60,708 nt of DNA from Planctomycetaceae bacterium. Its GTDB lineage: Bacteria > Planctomycetota > Planctomycetia > Planctomycetales > Planctomycetaceae. The notes beneath the pieces are model-generated. The model made no database searches and was not told the origin of the DNA. It saw nothing but the letters and a program-made list of their open reading frames with translations. This document shows, one piece after another, positions 46,656 through 54,707 of this stretch (position 1 is the first letter of the stretch; each line of letters begins with the position of its first letter). The position numbers were made by a program, and so were the translations under genes. The DNA lies in assembly GCA_021732845.1 (NCBI GenBank), contig JAKFUF010000094.1:1-60708 (forward strand). The letters run 5' to 3'.

Positions 46656-47819
46656 ATGTCCCATACACCCGGTTCAGAATTCCCGACCGCGACCGGCGGT
46701 CTGATGATCAAGGTGCCGGCGGGGACCTTCACCATTGGCAGTCCAGAGTTTGAGGACGGACATCGGCCTTGGGAGCAGCAGCGCGAAGTGACTTTCGCCA
46801 ACGAATTCTATGTGGGGCAAACTCCGGTCACTCAGGAACAGTTTGAAGCGGTCACAGGCACCAACCCCACGGCCCACCACAAGATTGGGGATGCGCCGGT
46901 GGATTCGGTGACCTGGGAGCAGGTGGCAGAGTACTGCCGGAAACTGACCCAGCTCGACCGCGACGTGCTGCCCACCGGCTGGGAGTATCGGTTGCCCACC
47001 GAAGCCGAATGGGAATATGCCTGCCGGGCGGGTACTTCTGAGCCTCGGCATGGTCCGCCGGAGGATGTGGCCTGGCTGCATGACAATGCCGGCGGAAAGC
47101 CGCACGCCGTTGGTCAGAAGATGCCTAACGCGTGGGGTTTCCACGACGTGCTCGGCAATGTCTGGGAATGGTGTCAGGACTGGTTCTGGGGTTACAACAA
47201 AGCCTACGGCCAGTCGTATCGGTGCCTGCGCGGGGGGAGTCACTTCAGCAGTGCCCGCTTCTGCCGGAGTGCCCAGCGCTGGGGGCTGCATGCGAACAGC
47301 CGCAGCCCTCATGTCGGCTTTCGGCTGCTCGCCGCCAGGGCAGGAGCGTTCGACCTGAGTCCGCCGATCGACAGTTTTCCGAAGCGCTACCCCATCTACG
47401 ATGCCATCCGGGCCAACGACTTCGCTGCAGCCTTGCGAATCGTCACCGCCGACCCCGATGAGGTGGAAGGTCCGGAGGGCATCCCGCCGCCACTGGAGTA
47501 TTGCGGCGACGAGGACAAACCTGACTGGATTGGGTGGCTGCTGGACCACGGGGCCGACTTGGAACGCCTCAACCAGGATCATGGCTCAACCGCGCTGACC
47601 TGCGCCGTCATCCGGCGTCAACCGCGGATCATCCGAACCCTGATTCAGCGCGGTGCCGATGCGACACACGCCATGGCCGACGCGCGGCGCGGCTTGGCCG
47701 GTGATTTTGAAAACGAACTGGGCTACGATCCGGTGACGCAGTCGAACATCCCGCTGGACCGCGAGGGGTACCGGGAGATCGTTGAGCTGCTGCGGGAGCT
47801 TGGCGTCAGTTTGAGGTGA
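46656..47819 (+). CDS. FGE-like domain fused to ankyrin repeats
   Basis: 387 residues from the ATG at 46656. Residues about 17-230 are a formylglycine-generating-enzyme/sulfatase-modifying-factor domain (VPAGTFTIGSPEFE, YRLPTEAEWEYACRAGT, NVWEWCQDW, LRGGSHFSSARFCRSAQR, VGFRL). In true FGEs the RGGS motif is followed by an active-site Cys; here the place is taken by Phe-Ser-Ser, so sulfatase activation is unlikely. Residues about 250-380 are two or three ankyrin-like repeats (GWLLDHGADLERLNQDHGS, TLIQRGADATHAM). The fusion suggests a protein-binding or effector role. Upstream frame to 46521 is not used. Confidence 0.8.
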   Translation: MSHTPGSEFPTATGGLMIKVPAGTFTIGSPEFEDGHRPWEQQREVTFANEFYVGQTPVTQEQFEAVTGTNPTAHHKIGDAPVDSVTWEQVAEYCRKLTQLDRDVLPTGWEYRLPTEAEWEYACRAGTSEPRHGPPEDVAWLHDNAGGKPHAVGQKMPNAWGFHDVLGNVWEWCQDWFWGYNKAYGQSYRCLRGGSHFSSARFCRSAQRWGLHANSRSPHVGFRLLAARAGAFDLSPPIDSFPKRYPIYDAIRANDFAAALRIVTADPDEVEGPEGIPPPLEYCGDEDKPDWIGWLLDHGADLERLNQDHGSTALTCAVIRRQPRIIRTLIQRGADATHAMADARRGLAGDFENELGYDPVTQSNIPLDREGYREIVELLRELGVSLR

Positions 47820-47826
47820 TCAATGC

Positions 47827-48006
47827 CGATTGTTCGAAGGCACCAAGAGTGACGCACTGACTGGTGTCGACCTGGCACCCCTGGCGGTCGAGCAGGCCCA
47901 AAAGCGCGCTCAGGCCACCGGCGTAATGGTGCATTTTTCAGTGATCCATAATATTGCTGTGAACGTCAACATCAGCCATTGCTTAGCTCTTGCCGCAGTT
48001 TGTTAG
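47827..48006 (+). pseudogene. Methyltransferase fragment
   Basis: Directly after the FGE-ankyrin stop, one frame reads LFEGTKSDALTGVDLAP followed by LAVEQAQKRAQATGV, then a stop at 48004-48006. The TGVDLAPxAVEQAQKRA pattern is the post-motif-I region of class I SAM-dependent methyltransferases. Motif I itself and everything downstream are missing, so this is an inserted or decayed fragment. Its downstream edge is at the MITE-like repeat starting at 48010. Confidence 0.6.
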
Positions 48007-48009
48007 GAC

Positions 48010-48138
48010 CGCGGCAAGAATAACTGTCGACTTTTGACAAGCCGTACAGCCAATGAGCCGGAGGGCCTTAGCCGGCCTTAGCCCCCGGTTGGAGGATCAT
48101 TGGAAGACGCCAACGCCACGAACCGGACGCTAACGCGT
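48010..48138 (-). repeat. MITE-like element, truncated copy
   Basis: CGCGGCAAGAATAAC starts the element (reverse orientation to the copies at 50772 and 52082); it proceeds through TGTCGACTTTTGACAAGCC and GCCCCCGGTTGGAGG to GGACGCTAACGCGT, then diverges. One terminal inverted repeat is present and the other is lost. The remaining 48139-48491 holds no supportable gene. Confidence 0.8.
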
Positions 48139-48491
48139 GCTCAAGGATGCTGTCAGGTTGGCAGCGGGTCAGCAACCTCCTCGGCATATGATTCTTCCCG
48201 ATCCTGAAACCGCCAGCTCATGCCCGGCGGCGGAGGCACTCATCGCGTGTTGTGAACATGCAAGCCGTTCGACCATCTCAAGCAAATTCTCGTCGCTGAA
48301 AGCGGCCAGGAGGACGGAAGCTGCGCAACGACCTCTTGCACCCCAAGCAGGCGCGCAGGTTCTGACGTGTCAGTGCATGCAAAACGCAGTGGCCGCTGGC
48401 TTCCGACCATTGTCCCCAAGCGATAATCTTTGGACAACACCACAGTGATTTCCGGCTGCCCTTCCACACTCCCACCAACCGCTGAGCCACC

Positions 48492-49379
48492 ATGTCGCGA
48501 GCCCGCACGGAATACCGGTACGAAAAGCTCACCTGGCCCGAGATCAATGACGCGGTCGATCTCGGCAAGGTCTGCATCATCCCCTGCGGGGCGGTGGAGC
48601 AGCATGGGCCGCATTTGCCGCTGGATGTCGATCTGGTCTGTCCCGGCGGCATTGCGCACGGGGCCGGAAAGGCGCTGGCGGACAAGATTTTGGTGTTGCC
48701 GCATCTGTCGTATGGGTACACCGGGCATGTGATGGATTTTCCCGGGACGATCAACACGAACTACATCACGTTCATGGAACAGGTCCAGGATGTGACCAAA
48801 TCGCTGGCGTATCATGGGTTCAAAAAGATCATCCTGTTGAACGGCCACGGCTCGAACATGCCGAACCTGGATCTGGCGGCACGGCGGACGAATCTCGAGA
48901 CCGACGCCGAATGCCTGGTCATCGCCTGGTGGAACCTGTTGACGGTCGACAAGACATTTTTGCCCAGTTGGCGGGAAAGCAAGTTTCCCGGTGGCTGTTC
49001 GCACGCCTGCGAACTGGAGACTTCGCTCTACCTGTATCTCGATGAAGACAACGTGCGGAAGGATCTGATCAAAAGTGGGGTGATCTCTTTCAACGAGGAG
49101 AACAACGCCTACAACTGGGTGGACCTGTTCGGTGCCGGACCGGCCACGGTCATCACCTGGACCAGCAGCTACAACCAGACGGGCGTGCTGGGCGACGCCG
49201 AGAAGGCCACGAAGGAGAAGGGCGAGCGGGTGTATCACGAGGCGGTCAAGCAACTGTGTGGCTTCGTGAACTACTTTCATCCGCGGCCCAAAGATGTCCG
49301 CCACGACCTGCACCGCAAGCCACCGACGATGCCCATCCCGTGGGGACAGCGGTCGTTCAAGGCCCGCGAGGCGGAGTAA
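48492..49379 (+). CDS. Creatininase family amidohydrolase
   Basis: 295 residues. Metal-binding residues of the creatininase/MftE family are in place: Glu in GAVEQHGPHLPLDVD with the following His and Asp, His in LLNGHGSNM and Glu in SHACELETS. The family hydrolyses cyclic or linear amides, such as creatinine, formamidopyrimidines and the mycofactocin precursor peptide; the substrate here is unknown. No signal peptide. The next gene starts seven bases after its stop, implying co-transcription with the phytanoyl-CoA-dioxygenase-like gene. Confidence 0.9.
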   Translation: MSRARTEYRYEKLTWPEINDAVDLGKVCIIPCGAVEQHGPHLPLDVDLVCPGGIAHGAGKALADKILVLPHLSYGYTGHVMDFPGTINTNYITFMEQVQDVTKSLAYHGFKKIILLNGHGSNMPNLDLAARRTNLETDAECLVIAWWNLLTVDKTFLPSWRESKFPGGCSHACELETSLYLYLDEDNVRKDLIKSGVISFNEENNAYNWVDLFGAGPATVITWTSSYNQTGVLGDAEKATKEKGERVYHEAVKQLCGFVNYFHPRPKDVRHDLHRKPPTMPIPWGQRSFKAREAE

Positions 49380-49386
49380 ACCGTCA

Positions 49387-50130
49387 ATGGATTCCACGGC
49401 GCAGCGGCAAGCCACCGAAGAACTCGCGGAGCGTGGCTTCACGATCCTGCCAGACGTGTTCGCCCCATCGCAGATGGAGGTGCTACGAACCGGGCTCGCT
49501 GCTGCCTTGGCCGCCAACGAGTCCGACGCCGTTCGGCAGCGGGCAGGGCAGGTCTATGCGTCCCGGAACATTTTGGACCTGTACCCGCCCAGCCGAACCG
49601 TCTGGCGGGAGCCGGTGCTGCTCGACCTGCTACGGTCGACGCTTGGACCAAACTGTGGTCTCGTGCGGGGCCTGTACTTCGACAAGCCACCCGAGAAGAC
49701 CTGGGCATTGCCGTGGCACAAGGACCTGACCATCGCCGTGCGCCCCGGCACCGTTCGCAGCAGCCGCTTCTCCATCCCGCGCGACCGGGCCGGCGTGCCG
49801 CACTGTGAAGCGCCGCTGGAAGTACTCCAGCGGATGCTCACGCTTCGCATTCATCTGGACGACGTGACCGACGAGAACGGTCCACTGCAGGTGGCTGCCG
49901 GCTCCCATCGAACCGGAAAGACGATGGAGATTGCCGACTGTCTGGTGGAACGGATCCTGGTGCGCGGCGGAACCGTGTTGGCGATGCGTCCGCTCTTGGC
50001 CCATTGCAGCGGACTTTCAGATCCGGAAACCAGCCGCCACCGGCGGATTCTGCATCTGGAATTCAGCGCGGACCCGGACCTGCCCGATGGTTATGCGTGG
50101 CACGAATTCGTGGCGGTCGGCCAGCAATAA
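49387..50130 (+). CDS. Phytanoyl-CoA dioxygenase-like protein
   Basis: 247 residues from the ATG at 49387. Fe(II)/2-oxoglutarate oxygenase of the PhyH family: the HxD pair is in WHKDLTIAV (about 117-119), the distal His probably in PLLAHCSG (about 207) and a following Arg in SRHRRILHLEF binds 2-oxoglutarate. VTDENGPLQVAAGSH is a typical family stretch. The substrate is unknown. Coupled closely to the creatininase gene, so the two may modify and hydrolyse the same compound. Confidence 0.9.
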   Translation: MDSTAQRQATEELAERGFTILPDVFAPSQMEVLRTGLAAALAANESDAVRQRAGQVYASRNILDLYPPSRTVWREPVLLDLLRSTLGPNCGLVRGLYFDKPPEKTWALPWHKDLTIAVRPGTVRSSRFSIPRDRAGVPHCEAPLEVLQRMLTLRIHLDDVTDENGPLQVAAGSHRTGKTMEIADCLVERILVRGGTVLAMRPLLAHCSGLSDPETSRHRRILHLEFSADPDLPDGYAWHEFVAVGQQ

Positions 50131-50264
50131 GAGCCAATGTTCACCGAATCTTCACAAATCGCGCATTGACTCATATTGCGGGGACTGGTGAAGGCCGATT
50201 TCTATGGGTGGGATTCGTTGTGTTCCTGGTTCATTTTGCGTGCGGAATCAACGGAAGATCGCAC

Positions 50265-50762
50265 ATGGTCTGGTGGAGTGACTTCTGGACGACCGTCGGG
50301 TCGGAGTTTTCCGATCTTCCCAACGTGGTGCAGGTCACACGCGTGTCGATGCGCCTCGTGCTGGCGGCCGTGTATGGCGGTGTTCTGGGTTACGAGCGGC
50401 AGTTCAAGGGAAAAACGGCCGGTGTGCAAACGCACATGCTGGTTGCCCTCGGGGCCGCGCTGTTTGTCATTATTCCGCAGGAAGCGGGTGTGTCCAAAGG
50501 GGATGTGTCGCGCGTCCTGCAGGGGCTGATTGCGGGCGTGGGGTTCCTCGGCGCCGGGGCGATCGCCAAGGCCAATGAACACGAGATTCGCGGCCTCAAC
50601 ACGGCAGCGGTGATCTGGCTGACGGCTGCCATCGGTGTCGCCGCAGGGATGGGTCAACAGGCCTCCGCCGCGCTCAGCACGGTGGTCGCCTTGGTGATCC
50701 TAACTCTCATTCCCAAGGTCGTCCGGTCGCATCCGCATTATGAGCCCTCACACAAACCCTAA
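50265..50762 (+). CDS. MgtC/SapB family membrane protein
   Basis: 165 residues from the ATG at 50265. Four hydrophobic segments and the MgtC signature (LAAVYGGVLGYERQFKGKTAG, then VQTHMLVALGAALF), followed by GLIAGVGFLGAGAI. MgtC-like proteins influence Mg2+ homeostasis and membrane ATPase function. It lacks the C-terminal ACT-like domain of long MgtC and is of the short SapB type. A longer frame upstream overlaps the oxygenase gene and is not favoured. Confidence 0.9.
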   Translation: MVWWSDFWTTVGSEFSDLPNVVQVTRVSMRLVLAAVYGGVLGYERQFKGKTAGVQTHMLVALGAALFVIIPQEAGVSKGDVSRVLQGLIAGVGFLGAGAIAKANEHEIRGLNTAAVIWLTAAIGVAAGMGQQASAALSTVVALVILTLIPKVVRSHPHYEPSHKP

Positions 50763-50771
50763 GCTAAGAAT

Positions 50772-50944
50772 CGCGGCAATAATAACATGGTGAAGTTGAT
50801 TAGGATGGACGCCGATTGAGGGCAGATTCATCAGCCGGTACGCGTTAGCGTCCGGTTCGTGGCGCTGGCGTCTTCCGATGATCCTCCAACCGGGGGCTCA
50901 TTGGCTGTATGGCTTGTCAAAAGTCGACAGTTATTCTTGCCGCG
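50772..50944 (+). repeat. MITE-like element, complete copy
   Basis: 173 bases. Terminal inverted repeats: CGCGGCAATAATAAC at the left (50772-50786) and GTTATTCTTGCCGCG at the right (50930-50944), matching at 14 of 15 positions. The interior includes GTTAGCGTCCGGTTCGTGGC and CCAACCGGGGGCT. No open frame. It lies between the MgtC gene and the 3' end of the methyltransferase gene. Confidence 0.85.
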
Positions 50945-50986
50945 GTCCTAGTCTGCAAAAACCACGGAGATCCGCGTTGACAGAAA

Positions 50987-51925
50987 TCAGGCGGCGCGGC
51001 GCAGCATGTTAGGCATCGCTTGCCGCGTGACCACCAGCGCCTGCTGTAAATCCTCCAACCGGCATCCCGCCGCATAGGCGAAGTGAATCTGAACCGTTTC
51101 GCCGGCTCGAACTTCGAGCGGTTCGGCAAGCGGGAGGATCAATTGGTGCATCATCCACTGCACCGCCTGCCCCGCCGCGAGTTGAAACGCCAGAAAATTC
51201 TTGGTCAGAAAGCAGAGCGCGGTCAGCGTGCCACTTTTCAGGATCGGCACGCTTTGATTCAGTTCGAAGTCCGTGGGAATGTCGCCCTGGTAGTAGATGG
51301 TGCTGTAGATCTGGGCATCCGAGAGGTAGCAACTCTCTGGATGCGAGCCTGGGGGGCTGAACATCGGCACGGGGGCACGGTAGCCGCCAAATTCGAAGTC
51401 CTGGTTCATCAGTTGGACGGCCAGCAGGGAGGCGTCCGGAATGAACTGCGGAAGCTGCGGTCCGAACTTGGCGGTGTACCGTTCTTTGAACGAACGCAAC
51501 ACCTCGAGTTGTTTCTCGCGAATCATGGCCACATGCAGCATCTCGCAGATGACCACATCCACCGGTTCGGGCGGCAGATAGGTCATGGCGTCTGCTTGGA
51601 TCACCTGCACGCGGTCGCCATGCTGGTTTTGGGAGAGGAAGCCACGCGCGGCGCGCACGAGAGCGGGATTCCGCTCGACGCACCAGACCCGCGCCGCAGT
51701 TTGAGCCGCGAAGTACGACAGGACACCCGTCCCGCCACCCAGTTCCAAGATCGTGCCGCCGGGCGGAACAACACAGTCGATCGCCTCGCGGAACGGGTCC
51801 ATCCGCGCCCGATCCTGCAGCATGTTGAAGTGGTAGTGCAGCGGTATGAACTGCCCCAGCAGCAACTCCTCGGGGATTTTCTCCGCCTCCGCGTCGCTAC
51901 AAACTTGGAGCTGTTGGCTGGGCAT
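50987..51925 (-). CDS. Class I SAM methyltransferase, PRMT-like
   Basis: 312 residues from the ATG at 51925. SAM motif I ILELGGGTGVLSYFAA (about 67-82), motif post-I VWCVERNP and a double-E-like segment VDVVICEMLHVAMIRE, as in protein arginine methyltransferases and related enzymes. The C-terminal half is a beta-barrel-like region ending in short hydrophobic strands. Target unknown. The frame remains open upstream to 52141, but that part is a dispersed repeat (52082-52279), so translation should start here. The gene is bracketed by two same-orientation copies of that element. Confidence 0.83.
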   Translation of the reverse strand: MPSQQLQVCSDAEAEKIPEELLLGQFIPLHYHFNMLQDRARMDPFREAIDCVVPPGGTILELGGGTGVLSYFAAQTAARVWCVERNPALVRAARGFLSQNQHGDRVQVIQADAMTYLPPEPVDVVICEMLHVAMIREKQLEVLRSFKERYTAKFGPQLPQFIPDASLLAVQLMNQDFEFGGYRAPVPMFSPPGSHPESCYLSDAQIYSTIYYQGDIPTDFELNQSVPILKSGTLTALCFLTKNFLAFQLAAGQAVQWMMHQLILPLAEPLEVRAGETVQIHFAYAAGCRLEDLQQALVVTRQAMPNMLRRAA

Positions 51926-52081
51926 GGGGCGAGGCCTTCGCGATGGTGAATCTTTTGTTGAGGAGCCCGAGAAATGCGGCGGGATGGTAGTGAAAGCACC
52001 CTTTCCCAACAACCTGCGATCTGGTGGAAATTCCGACAGGTTGGCCGAGCATTGCGCGAAGCCACGCGATGGAGTGAAGAT

Positions 52082-52279
52082 CGCGGCAATAAAAACATGG
52101 TGAAGTTGATTGGGATGGACGCCGATTGAGGGCAGATTCATCAGTCCAGCATGCGTTAGCGTGCGTTAGCGTCCGGTTCGTGGCGTTGGCGTCTTCCGAT
52201 TTTCCTCCAACCGGGGGCTAAGGCCCTCCGGCTCATTGGCTGTACGGCTTGTCAAAAGTCGACAGCTATTCTTGCAGCG
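52082..52279 (+). repeat. MITE-like element, second full-length copy
   Basis: 198 bases. Left end CGCGGCAATAAAAAC (52082-52096), right end GCTATTCTTGCAGCG (52265-52279), imperfect inverted repeats of the same family as 50772-50944. It is longer through an extra GCGTTAGCGTGCGTTAGC stretch and a retained AAGGCCCTCCGGC segment. Confidence 0.8.
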
Positions 52280-52310
52280 GTCCTAATTCACTGAGCCGGC
52301 ACGCCTTAGG

Positions 52311-52360
52311 ACCGAACAAAGAATAAAAGTACGCTTCAAGATGCTGACCGAAGACCGGTC
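52311..52360 (+). repeat. Half copy of the 82-bp hairpin
   Basis: AACAAAGAATAAAAGTACGC and the following CTTCAAGATGCTGACCGA match the reverse complement of one arm and loop of 23662-23743 with one change in the arm; the other arm is absent. Confidence 0.75.
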
Positions 52361-52380
52361 TTAGGCAGCGCGAAGGGGGA

Positions 52381-52500
52381 CACGAGTTTTCACGAACCAG
52401 ACGAATTGGCACGAATGGAAACGAGCAGGATTCCATCGCCCGCGAAGCCATGCCGGTTGATGATTCGTGAAGTTCGTAACATTCGTAAGTCAAATTCGTG
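52381..52500. repeat. Phased ACGAA / TTCGT array
   Basis: ACGA[AG] occurs at 52382, 52392, 52401, 52411 and 52421, nearly one helical turn apart. After about 40 bases the inverse word TTCGT occurs at 52464, 52473, 52482 and 52495. The two halves make a broad inverted repeat. Confidence 0.7.
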
Positions 52501-52593
52501 GTCAATTTAAGACTGTACGACTTCCGCACGGTCTTGCCAGGCCTGTCGACTTCGCCAACAACTTCATTCGTTGTCCCTGGATTGCCGCCTTCC

Positions 52594-53874
52594 TCAATAC
52601 CCGAGGTTGGTCAGCGTGCAGCCCGAATAGTAGTACAGCAGGATTTCGCGAAAGGTGCGGCCTTCCGCCGCCAGGCCGCTCGCACCCCACTGGCACAGTC
52701 CAACACCATGACCATGTCCCTGACCAGTCAGCAGGAGTGCGGCGGGCTTGTCCTTGACCGAGAACTTGGGGCTGTTCACGCCAAGAGATGAGAATGCCGC
52801 CCGCAGTTCCGTGCCATTCACGCTCAGGGTTTGCTTGTCACCGCGGACCTCGAACTGCGGGATGCGACCTGGCGTGGTGCTCGTAGCCTGCACCGTTTTG
52901 AGCTTGCCCAGCGATTTGCCCCGCCCCGTGGCTAACTTCTGCAGAGCGGTTTGGGCCTCGGCACGTGGGACCTCCACCGACCACCGGTAGCGGCCCGCCT
53001 CCCGGCACCAGGTGCAAGGGACACTTTGCAGGGTGGAGGAAGCATCTTCAAAAACTTCGGTGCCCAACGTCGTTCGGCCACCGCACACCGCACTATAGTA
53101 GGTGCAAAACAGGTTGCCCTTCAACGTGCAGACCAAGCCACGCGTTTCGGCGGCCGCCGTTCGACCGGCCTCGGTCTCACCCGCCAGAAGCCGTCCTTTG
53201 TCGCGATACTGATAGCCCAGGTACTTTTGACTGCGGACACCCGCCGTAAGTTCCGCCAGACTGTCGGCGGGCACTGCCTGCGCTTGATAGAGTGCGAATG
53301 TCCGCGCCGCCGTCGCTTGTGCCTTTCGGGCCTCAAGCGGAAAGGCAGCGGGCATCTCGCCATCCACCACGGCCGCGATGTAGTTTTCCAGCGGCAAAAC
53401 ATTGATGGGGTAGACTTTGGATCCAATCCGGTGGATCCGCAGTCGTCCCCGATAGAGATGGTCATTCACCCAGATCGCCGGGGAGGCGTCAGGCACCAGT
53501 TCCACCAGGCTGGTGGGCCATAGTTTTCCGTTGATCGTGATGCCACGGGACGAGGCAGTGACCCGTGTCACGGCAACCTTTCCGAGTTTCTGAGACTTGC
53601 CTTGCGAATGCAGGGCGAATCCGCCCGCAACTTCCAGTGTAAAGCTCGCCACCGGGCCGGAGGTCAGTCCCACCCGTACATCGGGCATCTTCACGGCGGG
53701 TGGTTTGGCTCGGGGAACCGCACGGCGAATCGCCAGCGGCGGACTCTCCGGCGAACTCGCTTTTCCGGCAACTGGCAAGCGCCGCTCTCGCCGTAGCTCA
53801 TCGCGAGTGAACAGCAACGTCAGAAACAGCAGTCCCGCCAGAAAGGCGAGCGAATGCAGCGTGCGCTGGGACAT
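52594..53874 (-). CDS. SpoIID/LytB-domain protein
   Basis: 426 residues with an N-terminal membrane segment (SLAFLAGLLFLTLLF), so anchored and facing the periplasm. The SpoIID/LytB domain spans about 150-420: INVLPLENYIAAVVDGEMPA, KAQATAARTFALYQA, YYSAVCGGRTT and the final GHGHGVGLCQWGASGLA. In sporulating Firmicutes SpoIID is a lytic transglycosylase of denuded glycan; homologues in non-sporulating bacteria are presumed to act on peptidoglycan. With the amidase at 2166 it is evidence for peptidoglycan remodelling in this planctomycete. It is the last of three same-strand genes with GT39 and GtrA. Confidence 0.9.
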   Translation of the reverse strand: MSQRTLHSLAFLAGLLFLTLLFTRDELRRERRLPVAGKASSPESPPLAIRRAVPRAKPPAVKMPDVRVGLTSGPVASFTLEVAGGFALHSQGKSQKLGKVAVTRVTASSRGITINGKLWPTSLVELVPDASPAIWVNDHLYRGRLRIHRIGSKVYPINVLPLENYIAAVVDGEMPAAFPLEARKAQATAARTFALYQAQAVPADSLAELTAGVRSQKYLGYQYRDKGRLLAGETEAGRTAAAETRGLVCTLKGNLFCTYYSAVCGGRTTLGTEVFEDASSTLQSVPCTWCREAGRYRWSVEVPRAEAQTALQKLATGRGKSLGKLKTVQATSTTPGRIPQFEVRGDKQTLSVNGTELRAAFSSLGVNSPKFSVKDKPAALLLTGQGHGHGVGLCQWGASGLAAEGRTFREILLYYYSGCTLTNLGY

Positions 53875-53881
53875 CCTGTCT

Positions 53882-53973
53882 CACTGGTAAGTTCTGCTCG
53901 CTGCGGAACCCCTGGCGCGGCTGGGTGGCTTACGCCCCCTTCTTCAGCCGCTGTCGGGGTTCCTCGCTCACTG
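53882..53973. repeat. 92-bp inverted-repeat element, copy 2
   Basis: Same ends and length as 43986-44077, with the conserved inverted pair GGAACCCC (53905-53912) and GGGGTTCC (53956-53963). Here it lies in the gap between the SpoIID and GtrA genes, eight bases upstream of the SpoIID start. Confidence 0.85.
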
Positions 53974-54026
53974 AGCGGCTGTTGGCACACTTGAATGGAT
54001 GTGCGCTGCTCCAAGCGCCCAAATCT

Positions 54027-54596
54027 CTACCTGGAGCGGGCGGCAAACCGTGGGGCACGGGGGAAGGACTCTCCGGCGACTTCTTCATCAAGGGATGTTG
54101 GGGTCTCGGATGTTTTAGACCGACCGCCGCGGAACACCAGCCAGGAACTCGCAGTGTAGTTTAAGACAAAGCCACCGACGACGCCAAAAAACCAAGCCAC
54201 GGCCGGGTAGGGCTCCAGCGCGGGGATGATTTTTGCCAGATACACGCAGAGCGACCAGTTGACCAGCGCCCCCGCCAGACAGCTTAGGCAATACATCACG
54301 TACTGCTGAAAGACATTACCGCCTTTGACCGCTGCGAACGTGAACTTGCGGTTCCAGTTGAAGTTCCAGGTCATGGCAATCCAGATCGCCAGGGCGCGGG
54401 CTTCGGGTTTGGGCAGCACATTCAATAGCGTCAGAAAGCAGCACAGGTCGACAACCAGGCCAGAAACCCCGACGATCAGGAACTTTGCGACTTGCGGGAG
54501 CTGGTGGGCCGGAGCCTGCGCGGGCATGGGGACAGTCGTCCGGCGGTCGTCGCGAACTGAAGGAGGTTTCGATTGAGTGATCAAAGTATGTCTCAT
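54027..54596 (-). CDS. GtrA family membrane protein
   Basis: 189 residues from the ATG at 54596. Four hydrophobic segments (FLIVGVSGLVVDLCCFLTLL, ALAIWIAMTWNFNWNRKFTF, YCLSCLAGALVNWSLCVYL, VAWFFGVVGGFVLNYTASSW) with the GtrA signature NFxWNRKFTF. Members are proposed to help flip polyprenyl-linked sugars. Directly downstream of the GT39 gene (about 110 bases), which fits that role. The C-terminal tail is polar and may be variable. Confidence 0.9.
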   Translation of the reverse strand: MRHTLITQSKPPSVRDDRRTTVPMPAQAPAHQLPQVAKFLIVGVSGLVVDLCCFLTLLNVLPKPEARALAIWIAMTWNFNWNRKFTFAAVKGGNVFQQYVMYCLSCLAGALVNWSLCVYLAKIIPALEPYPAVAWFFGVVGGFVLNYTASSWLVFRGGRSKTSETPTSLDEEVAGESFPRAPRFAARSR

Positions 54597-54707
54597 GACA
54601 ATCAGGAAGCAAAATATTTCGCTTCCGGGGACGAGTCGTCGCTCTGCCGGTGGGGTTGCCCACGGCTGGTTGTTGCTGTGCAACCATGGTTTTCGGGGGT
54701 AGCCATC

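Larger units (their letters stand above)
51926..52593. other. Repeat-filled intergenic region
   Basis: About 670 bases with no gene. It contains the second MITE-like copy (52082-52279), a half copy of the 82-bp hairpin (52311-52360) and a block of phased ACGAA and TTCGT words (52381-52500). Confidence 0.75.

Noticed and set aside
46656-47819. The FGE-like gene as the activator of the sulfatase at 37916
   Set aside because: The active-site Cys position after RGGS is not Cys, and the genes are 7 kb apart with unrelated genes between.
48137-48448. A 103-codon plus-strand frame before the creatininase gene
   Set aside because: It begins at the edge of the MITE-like repeat, has no ribosome-binding site or domain, and overlaps the probable promoter region of the creatininase gene.
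50987-52141. A 384-codon reading of the methyltransferase gene
   Set aside because: The first 72 codons include part of a MITE-like repeat and have no family similarity; the ATG at 51925 fits the protein better.
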